NCBI GenBank assembly: GCA_964431205.1
Contig: CAYSIX010000041.1
Span: forward strand, 1-22,427
Direction: 5' to 3'
DNA length: 22,427 nt
Origin: CAYSIX01 sp964431205
Lineage (GTDB): Bacteria > Planctomycetota > Phycisphaerae > Phycisphaerales > Phycisphaeraceae
Position numbers and translations under genes: made by a program. Positions 1-6,405 of this stretch are shown here, piece after piece (within the stretch, counting starts at the first letter, position 1; each line of letters begins with the position of its first letter). A model generated the notes under the pieces. The model was given only the letters and a program-made list of their open reading frames with translations. It was not told the DNA's origin and did not search any database.

Positions 1-2147
1 GGTGCCACGTCATGGAGCGGCAGGTCTTCGAGGACCCCGAAATTGCCCGGCAGATGAACGAGAAGTTCATCAACATCAAGGTCGACCGCGAGGAACGGCC
101 CGACGTCGACGACATCTACATGACCGCGACGCAGGTCATGACCGGCCACGGCGGCTGGCCCATGAGCGTGTTCCTCACCCCGCCCGGCGCCGCCGGCGCC
201 GACGACCCCGGCCTCCGCCCCTTCTTCGCCGGCACCTACTTCCCCCCCGAGCCGAAGCACGGCATGCCCAGCTTCCCCCAGGTCCTCGACGCCGTCCACG
301 ACGCCTGGCAGAACCGCCGCGAGCCGCTCCTGAAGCAGGCCGATCAGATCACCGCCCTGATCCAACGCCACCTCTCCGGCCAGACCACCACCGGCGAGCT
401 CGATCCCGACCCCGTCCGGTCCGCCGCCAACGCCATCCTCCGCACCTACGACCACGAGCACGGCGGCTTCGGCGGCGCGCCCAAGTTCCCCACGCCCAAC
501 AACCTCGCCTTCCTCCTCGCCGTCCACCGCCACAACCCCGACCCCGACCTCGTGCACGCCATCCGCCACACCCTCGACCGCATGGCCCGCGGCGGGATGT
601 ACGACCAGGTCGGCGGCGGGTTCCACCGTTACTCCACCGACGCCCGGTGGCTCGTCCCCCACTTCGAGAAGATGCTCTNNNNNNNNNNGCAACTGCTCGA
701 GCTCTACGCCCACGCCATCACGCTCGACCCCGACCACCCCCCCGCACGCCCCTACGCCCGCGTCCTCCGCGAGACCGCCGACTACGTCCTCCGCGAGATG
801 ACCGACCCGACCGGCGCCTTCTGGTCCGCCCAGGACGCCGAGGTCAACGCCCGCGAGGGCGGCAACTACCTCTGGACCGAGCCGCAGGTCCACGAGGCGA
901 TCGACGACCCGACGCTGGCTGACTTCGCCGTGCGGCTCTACGGCCTGGACCGTGGCACCAACTTCCGCGACCCGCACGACCCCGACGCCGAGCCCGCCAA
1001 CGTCCTCTACCTGCCCCGGCCGCTGACCGAGTGGGCCGAGGACCGCGGCGTGCCGCTGGATCAGATCGAGGACGAGCGGCGGCGGATCAACGCCGCGCTC
1101 CTGGCGGTCCGCGATCGGCGTGAGCAGCCCGGCACGGACGACAAGGTGCTGGTCTCGTGGAACGGGCTGATGATCGCGGGCCTCGCCGCCGCGGGACGCG
1201 TGCTGGACGAGTCGGCCTACACCGACGCCGCCGCCCGCGCCGCCGACGCCATCCTCGAGCACATGACCACCGACGACGGCGGGCTCTACCGCACCATGCG
1301 AAAGGGCCAGGCCAAGATCCCCGCCTTCCTCGAGGACTACGCGTTCTTCGTGCACGGCCTGATCGCCCTGCACCGCGCCCGACCCGACGAATCACGCTGG
1401 CTCGAACTGGCCACGCAGTACACACGCGCGGCGATCGACCGCTTCGCCGCCGAGCACGGCGGGTACTTCGACACCCTCGCCGACCAGACCGACCTGTTCG
1501 TTCGCACCCGCGGCGTCCACGACGGGGCCGTGCCCTCGGGCAACAGTCAGATGATCCACAACCTGCTCGACCTGGCGGAGTTGACCGGCGACCCGTCGTG
1601 GCGGCAGCGCGCCGAGCGCGACCTGCGCTCGTTCGTCGAGCCGATGCGTCAGACCGGCCAGGTGATGGCGCACATGCAGCACGCTCTGCTGCGGGCGCTG
1701 GAGGCCGGTGCGGCCGCGGATGCGGCCGACCGCACGGCCTCGCCCACGCCGGGCGAAACCTCGTCGGACGAGGTCGCCGTCACCCTCACGCCGGCCTCCC
1801 TGCCCGCCGGCGCGACCGAGGCCGACGCCACCGTCACGCTCGACATCGCTGCGGGTTATCACGTCAACGGCCCGGGCGCGCCCGATCCGCTGATCCCCAC
1901 GCGGATCGAGGCCACCGGCTCCGACTGGAAGATCGAAGCCGACTATCCCCGGCCGACCACGCGCCAACTGCCCTTCGCCGACGCGCCGATGCCCCTGTAC
2001 GAGGGTCGCGTGACCATCCCGCTGCGCCTGCGCTGGGCCGGCGACGGTGAACCCTCCCCGCCGACGATCGCCGTCACCTTCCAGGCCTGCACCGAGACCG
2101 AGTGCCACCCGCCCCGCCGCGTCGAACGCACCCCCGCGCTTCGATGA
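1..2147 (+). CDS. Thioredoxin-domain protein of the DUF255 (YyaL/SSP411) family with C-terminal DsbD-alpha-like domain, 5' truncated
   Basis: The gene enters from before the window. Bases 1-2 followed by the codons for C-H-V-M-E fit the end of the family motif CHWCHVME, so the true start lies upstream and the Met at 12 is internal. Numbering from that Met, residues 1 to about 115 continue the thioredoxin-like fold (DREERPDVD, GHGGWPMSVFLTP). Residues about 130-560 match the helical (alpha/alpha)6-barrel part of the family (GGFGGAPKFP, GGGFHRYSTDARW, SWNGLMIAGLA, PSGNSQM). Residues about 585-711 are an added beta-rich domain ending QACTETECHPP, with cysteines 693 and 698. It resembles the N-terminal alpha domain of DsbD and the YQPCDDKNC motif of the dsbD product at 19186-21159. 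Family function is poorly defined; a thiol-redox role is inferred. A 10-N gap replaces residues 223-226. The family assignment is firm. Confidence 0.93.
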   Translation, partial: CHVMERQVFEDPEIARQMNEKFINIKVDREERPDVDDIYMTATQVMTGHGGWPMSVFLTPPGAAGADDPGLRPFFAGTYFPPEPKHGMPSFPQVLDAVHDAWQNRREPLLKQADQITALIQRHLSGQTTTGELDPDPVRSAANAILRTYDHEHGGFGGAPKFPTPNNLAFLLAVHRHNPDPDLVHAIRHTLDRMARGGMYDQVGGGFHRYSTDARWLVPHFEKMLXXXXQLLELYAHAITLDPDHPPARPYARVLRETADYVLREMTDPTGAFWSAQDAEVNAREGGNYLWTEPQVHEAIDDPTLADFAVRLYGLDRGTNFRDPHDPDAEPANVLYLPRPLTEWAEDRGVPLDQIEDERRRINAALLAVRDRREQPGTDDKVLVSWNGLMIAGLAAAGRVLDESAYTDAAARAADAILEHMTTDDGGLYRTMRKGQAKIPAFLEDYAFFVHGLIALHRARPDESRWLELATQYTRAAIDRFAAEHGGYFDTLADQTDLFVRTRGVHDGAVPSGNSQMIHNLLDLAELTGDPSWRQRAERDLRSFVEPMRQTGQVMAHMQHALLRALEAGAAADAADRTASPTPGETSSDEVAVTLTPASLPAGATEADATVTLDIAAGYHVNGPGAPDPLIPTRIEATGSDWKIEADYPRPTTRQLPFADAPMPLYEGRVTIPLRLRWAGDGEPSPPTIAVTFQACTETECHPPRRVERTPALR
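679..688. other. Assembly gap (10 N) inside the DUF255 gene
   Basis: Ten consecutive N fall after HFEKML and before QLLELYA. The reading frame continues unchanged across exactly ten bases. The flanking bases leave the codons tnn-nnn-nnn-nng, which can encode the family's usual YDNA (KMLYDNA motif). The gap therefore looks like ten masked or unresolved bases of true length rather than a frameshift or a larger hidden insertion. Confidence 0.95.
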
Positions 2148-2186
2148 GAATGGGTTCGCCACGCATACGCGAAGGCCACAAAACAG

Positions 2187-2284
2187 AACGCCAAGGCGCC
2201 AAGAGGATGAGGCGCCAAGGAAGCGAGCGCCCGATCCATTTGTTCTCTTCCTTGGCGCCATGGCGCCTCCGCGCCTTGGCGTTG
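2187..2284. repeat. Intergenic palindromic repeat of the 'gccaagg' type
   Basis: Left arm 2187-2222 and right arm 2249-2284 are imperfect inverted repeats. The ends aacgccaaggcg / cgccttggcgtt and the inner parts aggcgccaaggaa / ttccttggcgcc pair, leaving a loop of about 26 bases at 2223-2248. The element fills much of the 215-base space between the DUF255 gene and tatD. Shorter relatives with the same core lie at 3203-3225 and 4003-4024. Related intergenic palindromes are widespread in planctomycete genomes as far as I recall. It could fold as RNA and act as a transcript end or processing site, but no T-run follows it, so a terminator role is uncertain. Confidence 0.75.
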
Positions 2285-2362
2285 TTCCGCCACCCTTCGC
2301 GGTTTGCTCTCCGCGCCTTCCGCGCCTCGGCGGTTCGCGCTGCTTCGCTGTAAGTTGTCCCG

Positions 2363-3172
2363 ATGATCGACACGCACTGCCACCTGACGTATCCCGGCCT
2401 GATCGAGCGGATCGAGGGCGTGGTCCGCGGCGCACACGACGCCGGCGTGGACCGAATGATCACCGTCGGCACGACGCCCGACGACGCCGAGCGCGCGATC
2501 GCCCTGACCCATCGCTTCGCCGGCGTCTACGCCACGGCCGGCCTGCACCCGCACCACGCCGCCGCCTGGCCGGAGGCCGACGCGCTCCAACGCCGCCTGC
2601 GCGACCTGGCCGCCCACGACCGCGTCGTCGCCCTCGGCGAGATGGGGCTGGACTGGCACTACGACGACCCGCCGCCCGACGCCCAGCGCGCCGCGTTCGC
2701 CGCCCAGCTCGGGCTCATGCGCGAGCTGCCGCACTTGCCCGGGATCATCCACAGCCGCGACGCCACCGACGACACGCTGGCCATGATCCGCGACGCCGCC
2801 CTGCCCGGCGACGCCGCACGCTTCGTCTTCCACTGCTTCACCGGTAACACCGACGAGGTCACCCGCGTGCTCGACCGCGGCGCGATGGTCAGCTTCACCG
2901 GCATCGTCACCTTCGCCAACGCCCGCAACATCGCCGAAGCGGCCGACCGCGCCCCGCTCGATCGGCTCATGGTCGAGACCGACTCGCCCTACCTGACGCC
3001 CGAGCCGCACCGAAAGGTCCGGCCGAACGAGCCGCGCTACGTCGTGCACGTCGCCGAGTTCCTCGCCCGGCGTCGCGGCATGGCCGTCGAGGAGTTCACC
3101 GCCGCGGTGGACGCGAACGCGGAGCGGTTCTTCCAACTCCCCGGGCGCCACGAGCAGGCAAACGCGGGATAA
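2363..3172 (+). CDS. tatD: TatD-family metal-dependent hydrolase (DNase)
   Basis: The 269-residue product has the usual length and every hallmark of the TatD family of amidohydrolase-fold enzymes, which in characterised members are Mg-dependent 3'-5' exonucleases. Residues 1-7 carry the metal-binding DTHCHL motif. GEMGLDWHYD near residue 92, IHSRDA near 131, FHCFTGN near 156 and ETDSPYLTPEPHRK near 211 supply the remaining metal ligands and active-site residues. The ATG at 2363 begins directly with the conserved motif, so the start is well fixed, although no strong ribosome-binding site precedes it. The last 28 codons, ending ERFFQLPGRHEQANAG, recur at 3917-4000 as a detached copy, so the present 3' end may have been exchanged. 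It is a single gene on the plus strand, behind a palindromic repeat. Cytoplasmic. Confidence 0.95.
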   Translation: MIDTHCHLTYPGLIERIEGVVRGAHDAGVDRMITVGTTPDDAERAIALTHRFAGVYATAGLHPHHAAAWPEADALQRRLRDLAAHDRVVALGEMGLDWHYDDPPPDAQRAAFAAQLGLMRELPHLPGIIHSRDATDDTLAMIRDAALPGDAARFVFHCFTGNTDEVTRVLDRGAMVSFTGIVTFANARNIAEAADRAPLDRLMVETDSPYLTPEPHRKVRPNEPRYVVHVAEFLARRRGMAVEEFTAAVDANAERFFQLPGRHEQANAG

Positions 3173-3184
3173 CCGTCAAGCGCC
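3089..3184 (+). repeat. Direct repeat copy A: 3' end of tatD
   Basis: This copy comprises the final 28 codons of tatD plus 12 bases after the stop. It aligns without gaps to 3917-4012, with 9 mismatches in 96 bases by hand count. Eight of the nine differences change the encoded residue. The two copies are direct repeats that bracket the membrane-protein gene. Confidence 0.9.
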
Positions 3185-3202
3185 CGACGTCTGAACGCTA
3201 AA

Positions 3203-3225
3203 CCGCCAAGGCGCCAAGAGCGCCA
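3203..3225. repeat. Partial 'gcgccaag' repeat after tatD
   Basis: The stretch contains ccgccaaggcgccaagagcgcca, the core also seen in the palindrome at 2187-2284. The 15-base word gcgccaagagcgcca (3211-3225) recurs exactly at 4008-4022, next to the second tatD 3' end. Confidence 0.7.
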
Positions 3226-3292
3226 GATTTCTACGTGCAGGGATAAGCAATGCACCGAACGGATGAAGCCTCAGAAAAAACATGCAACGGTC

Positions 3293-3321
3293 TTGTCTGG
3301 ATGCCGATATCGTCAGATAAT
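3293..3321 (+). promoter_or_regulatory. Sigma-70-type promoter of the membrane-protein gene
   Basis: TTGTCT at 3293-3298 and GATAAT at 3316-3321 are separated by 17 bases, matching the -35 and -10 consensus at 4/6 and 5/6 positions. Transcription would start near 3328, giving a leader of about 67 bases before the ATG at 3395. It lies in the most A/T-rich stretch of the window and is the best promoter-like match I found. Confidence 0.5.
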
Positions 3322-3394
3322 GCGACGGATATCCCCATGATGCCGACTAAATTGTGAGCTTGAACGCCCGTTTCCTCTTCCAGCGAGGTAAGTC

Positions 3395-3910
3395 ATGAAC
3401 GACGCCATTACTGCCGAAATGATCGCATGCCGTTCTTCATCCAAACCGTTACGTTGGCTTCACCTCGTCCCCTTTGCCGTGGCGCTCGGGTTTGTAACGT
3501 TCCTGTTCGCCATGATGTCCCATGACATCTCAGCGGCGCTGGAGATAATCCGCCAACGCCTTGACGAAGGAATGGTTTGGCCGATCCTGTGGCGGCGCTG
3601 GATGGGGCCTGACCTCGCCAGCGCGGCCGCGTTCACAGGACTCTTCGCGATACTGTGGCTTGTGCCTGCGATTCTTGTCAGGCGGGTGACGACGAGCCGC
3701 GCCGCGGCGATCTGGTTCATGGCAATGCTCACCACCGCGGCATCGGTCGTGATCTTCGTGTTGGCCGTCGGATCATTCCTACTCATCTTGGCAAACACGA
3801 TCGACCGGTCGAACGCTTGGGGTTGGTCGAGCCCACGTGCCGCCCTTCTCTCGCTGATCGTGCTGGCTCCGTGCGTCGTCGCGGCGCTCTGGACGAGGCG
3901 CCGCACATAA
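3395..3910 (+). CDS. Hypothetical four-helix membrane protein
   Basis: I do not recognise the family of this 171-residue protein. Hydrophobic segments at about residues 24-43, 74-95, 105-132 and 148-165 predict four membrane helices. Short basic ends (RRV near 96, WTRRRT at the C-terminus) suggest cytoplasmic tails. The ATG at 3395 is preceded by GAGG at 3385-3388 with a 6-base spacer and by a convincing promoter at 3293-3321, which supports a real, separately expressed gene. Its codon choice is less G/C-biased than that of its neighbours. Six bases after its stop begins a second copy of the tatD 3' end (3917-4012), so the gene sits inside a segment that looks inserted at the end of tatD. No catalytic motif is visible. 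It could be cargo of a decayed mobile element or a lineage-specific gene. Confidence 0.75.
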   Translation: MNDAITAEMIACRSSSKPLRWLHLVPFAVALGFVTFLFAMMSHDISAALEIIRQRLDEGMVWPILWRRWMGPDLASAAAFTGLFAILWLVPAILVRRVTTSRAAAIWFMAMLTTAASVVIFVLAVGSFLLILANTIDRSNAWGWSSPRAALLSLIVLAPCVVAALWTRRRT

Positions 3911-3916
3911 CCGCCG

Positions 3917-4012
3917 GAGAACTTCACCGCCGCGATGGACGCGAACGCGGAGCGGTTCTTCAAGCTGCGCGGGCGCGACGGGCAGGCAAACGCGGGATAA
4001 CCGTCAAGCGCC
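3917..4012 (+). pseudogene. Detached copy B of the tatD 3' end
   Basis: The frame here encodes ENFTAAMDANAERFF and ends GQANAG-stop (3998-4000), paralleling the true tatD end at 3089-3172. It is not preceded by the rest of tatD: homology stops near 3914, immediately after the stop of the membrane-protein gene. Nine of 96 bases differ from copy A, mostly in non-synonymous positions. This suggests descent from a diverged tatD allele rather than a fresh duplication. Confidence 0.85.
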
Positions 4013-4024
4013 AAGAGCGCCAAG
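4003..4024. repeat. Partial 'gcgccaag' repeat after the second tatD end
   Basis: The sequence gtcaagcgccaagagcgccaag follows the stop of the detached tatD end. It shares the exact 15-mer at 4008-4022 with 3211-3225, so both tatD ends are followed by versions of the same intergenic repeat. Confidence 0.65.
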
Positions 4025-4037
4025 GGCTGGGTATGGG

Positions 4038-4085
4038 GCGGGCGGCGCGTGATGCGGGCGGCGTGTGATGCGGGCGGCGCGGCCC
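4038..4085. repeat. 16-base tandem repeat, three copies
   Basis: Units gcgggcggcgcgtgat, gcgggcggcgtgtgat and gcgggcggcgcggccc lie head to tail at 4038-4053, 4054-4069 and 4070-4085. The third unit diverges in its last bases. The array fills the space just beyond the stop of the minus-strand permease gene (stop 4089-4091). Confidence 0.8.
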
Positions 4086-4088
4086 CGC

Positions 4089-5087
4089 TCAGCCCTTGAC
4101 GGCGCCGAGCTGGATGCCGCGGACCAGGTACCGCTGAAGGAAGACGAACAGCAGGATCAGGGGGATGACGGACATGGTGACGGCGGCCATGAGCAGTTGG
4201 GTCTCCTGGCCCTGGCTGGAGTCGAAGAACAGCAGGCCGACGGGCAGGGTGTACCTGGCCTGGGTGCGGAGCATGACCAGGGGCCAGAAGAAGCTGTTGT
4301 AGGTGCCGATGAAGGTGAAGATGCACAGGACGATGAGCCCGGGCCGGGCCAGGGGGACGATGACGTCCCAGAAGGTGCGCCAGCGCGAGGCGCCGTCGAT
4401 GGCGGCGGCCTCGTCGAGGCTGGAGGGGATGGTGATCATGAACTGCCGAAGCAGGAAGGTGCCGAAGGCGGTGAAGGCGGCGGGGATGATCAGCCCGGCG
4501 TAGCTGTCGACCCAGTCGAGCTGGATCATGATCTGGTAGTTGGGGATCATCAGGACCAGGCCGGGGATCATCATGGTGGCCAGGTAGAGCAGGAAGACGG
4601 CGTCGCGGCCGCGCCACTGGAGGCGGCTGAAGGCGTAGGCGGCCATGGCGCTGGTCAGGCACTGAAGGAAGGTGACGACGGCGGCGACGTAGAGGCTGTT
4701 GAAGTAGTAGCGCATGAAGGCGGACTCGGTGACGTACTGCCAGAGGGTCCAGTCGCCGGTGTCCTGGCTGAGCAGTCGGCCGTAGCGCAGGGCCTTGAAG
4801 ACCTCGGGGAAGTTCGCAGGCCGCCAGTCGCGGGGGATCCAGGTGGCCAGTTGGACCTCCTCGAAGGGCTTGAGGCTGGTCAGGACCATCCAGATAAAGG
4901 GCAGGGCCATGGTGACGCCGATCGCCAGGAGGACGGCGTGCTTGAGCAGCAGTGAGGCCAGGTCGCGACGGTGGCGTGGGCGGGCGGCGCGGTCGCGTTC
5001 GGCCGAGCGCTGGGCGACGGAGGCCTGGACCGGCGGGGTATCGGGGGCGCCGGCGGGCTGGGCGGGTTGTCGGTCAATCATTGACAT
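4089..5087 (-). CDS. Carbohydrate ABC transporter permease, MalG/UgpE type
   Basis: This inner-membrane subunit of a CUT1-family sugar importer has 332 residues. After a Pro/Arg-rich cytoplasmic N-terminus of about 45 residues come about six membrane helices from residue 48 to 325. The EAA loop that contacts the ATPase is clear near residues 225-250 (DEAAAIDGASRW, then IVPLARPG). The ending VRGIQLGAVKG is typical of the family. The start chosen is the ATG at 5087, which overlaps the upstream permease gene by 14 bases. A second Met at 5081 would shorten the overlap to 8 bases. The overlap indicates translational coupling. No ATPase gene accompanies the operon, so a shared MsmK/UgpC-type ATPase elsewhere is presumed. 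The sugar transported cannot be told from the sequence. Confidence 0.93.
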   Translation of the reverse strand: MSMIDRQPAQPAGAPDTPPVQASVAQRSAERDRAARPRHRRDLASLLLKHAVLLAIGVTMALPFIWMVLTSLKPFEEVQLATWIPRDWRPANFPEVFKALRYGRLLSQDTGDWTLWQYVTESAFMRYYFNSLYVAAVVTFLQCLTSAMAAYAFSRLQWRGRDAVFLLYLATMMIPGLVLMIPNYQIMIQLDWVDSYAGLIIPAAFTAFGTFLLRQFMITIPSSLDEAAAIDGASRWRTFWDVIVPLARPGLIVLCIFTFIGTYNSFFWPLVMLRTQARYTLPVGLLFFDSSQGQETQLLMAAVTMSVIPLILLFVFLQRYLVRGIQLGAVKG

Positions 5088-6405
5088 AGCGATTGCCGAA
5101 ACGATAGTTGATGGCGGTGAGGGTGAAGATCATGACGAACATGGTCAGGGCGATGGCCGAGCCGTACCCGAGCCGGCCGGTCTCGAAGCCCTCGGTGTAG
5201 ACGTAGTAGGCGAGGGTGGTGGTCGAGCCGAAGGGCCCGCCCTGGGTCATGGTGCGGGCCTGCTCGAAGCCGCCCTGGAGCCCGCCGATGACGGACATGA
5301 TGACGATGAAGAAGGTGGTGGGGGCGAGCTGGGGCCAGGTGACGTGCCAGAAGCGTTGCCAGCGGCCGGCGCCGTCGATGTCGGCGGCCTCGTAAAGCTC
5401 GGGGGGGACATTGCTGAGCCCGGCGATGTAGAGAAGCATGTTGTTGGACCCGACGGCGGCCCAGAGGGACATGATGATCAGGGCGGGCTTGGCCCAGGCG
5501 ACGGTGCCGAGCCAGCGTGGGGGTTCGAGCCCGTCGGCGGCCATGTCCGGCAGTCTGGCCGTGACCACGCCGAGGCCGAGCAGGACGAGCCCGAGCACGA
5601 CGACGCCGGCCAGGGCCAGCAGCGTCGCGCCCAGGCCGCTCTCGGCCATCGCCCAGTTGCGCAACGCCAGAAACCCGAGCCAGAGGATCGCGACGAGCCC
5701 GGCGAGCTGCAGCAGCAGGCCCAGCCCGCCCCACAGCGGCGCGGGCGTGGCGTGGACCAGGTCGGCCAGGGCGTCGAGCACGGGCCGCAGCGCCTGATTG
5801 ATCGGGCCGTACACCGGGTTGTACATGTGCTTCCAGAGCAGGAAGACGGCGACGCCGGCGGTGAAGTGCGGCAGGTAGAAGATGGTGCGATAGACGGTGG
5901 GCCCGGCGAGGATGGAAGCGGCGGGCGCGGCGCCGGCGAGCAGGCCGAACAGCAGCGCGATCAGGCCGTACCCGCTCGCCCAGAGCCACCCGCCGACGAC
6001 GAGGCCGACGCCGAGGCTCATCGCCGCCAGGGGCCAGGCGGTGCGTCGGCTGCGCGGGGTCAGCGGGCGGGTCAGCAGCAACGCGAAGATCAGCGAGCCG
6101 GCAATCCCCAGCGGGATCCCCAGCATCAGGTACAGCGTGTTGCCCAGGTACCGCCAGAAGTTGCGGTCGTTGGGCGTCCAGGAGCCATCCTCGGCCCGGT
6201 GAAACCCGAGCAGGTCGACGAAGTTCTGAAGGCCGATGAACCGCACCGGCTCGTCGCGGAAGCGGTTGTGCAGCGACAGGTCCCAGTTGGTGAACGCCAT
6301 GGCCACGGCGAAGACGACCGGAAACGCCACGAACGCGAGGAAGCCGACAAAGTTCGGCGCGAGGAACAGCAGGGCCCAGCCGGCGTCGCCACGCGGTCGC
6401 CTCAT
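5074..6405 (-). CDS. Carbohydrate ABC transporter permease, MalF/UgpA type, with hydrophobic insertions
   Basis: This is the partner permease of a CUT1 sugar importer. The EAA loop is at about residues 337-362 (YEAADIDGAGRWQRFW, then PQLAP), preceded by the family's LYIAGLSNVPPELYE. At 443 residues it is far longer than the usual 290-320. The extra length lies in two hydrophobic stretches. One is at about 122-166, between TRPLTPRSRR and YRTIFYLP. The other is at about 220-300, before WAKPALIIMSLW. Together they could add three or more membrane helices. The ATG at 6405 overlaps the stop of the binding-protein gene (ATGA, 4 bases), and the 3' end overlaps the next permease by 14 bases, so the three genes are one transcription unit. 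Confidence 0.93.
   Translation of the reverse strand: MRRPRGDAGWALLFLAPNFVGFLAFVAFPVVFAVAMAFTNWDLSLHNRFRDEPVRFIGLQNFVDLLGFHRAEDGSWTPNDRNFWRYLGNTLYLMLGIPLGIAGSLIFALLLTRPLTPRSRRTAWPLAAMSLGVGLVVGGWLWASGYGLIALLFGLLAGAAPAASILAGPTVYRTIFYLPHFTAGVAVFLLWKHMYNPVYGPINQALRPVLDALADLVHATPAPLWGGLGLLLQLAGLVAILWLGFLALRNWAMAESGLGATLLALAGVVVLGLVLLGLGVVTARLPDMAADGLEPPRWLGTVAWAKPALIIMSLWAAVGSNNMLLYIAGLSNVPPELYEAADIDGAGRWQRFWHVTWPQLAPTTFFIVIMSVIGGLQGGFEQARTMTQGGPFGSTTTLAYYVYTEGFETGRLGYGSAIALTMFVMIFTLTAINYRFGNRYVND

Noticed and set aside
2102..2353. Open frames through the palindromic repeat, rich in RRQG and SLAPWRLRALA
   Set aside because: These are chance translations of the 'gccaagg' palindrome and its flank; no start signal or family supports a protein.
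3460..4662. Long minus-strand frame across the island and the permease gene
   Set aside because: It is out of frame with the clear MalG-type permease and antisense to the membrane-protein gene, with Pro/Arg-rich shadow composition.
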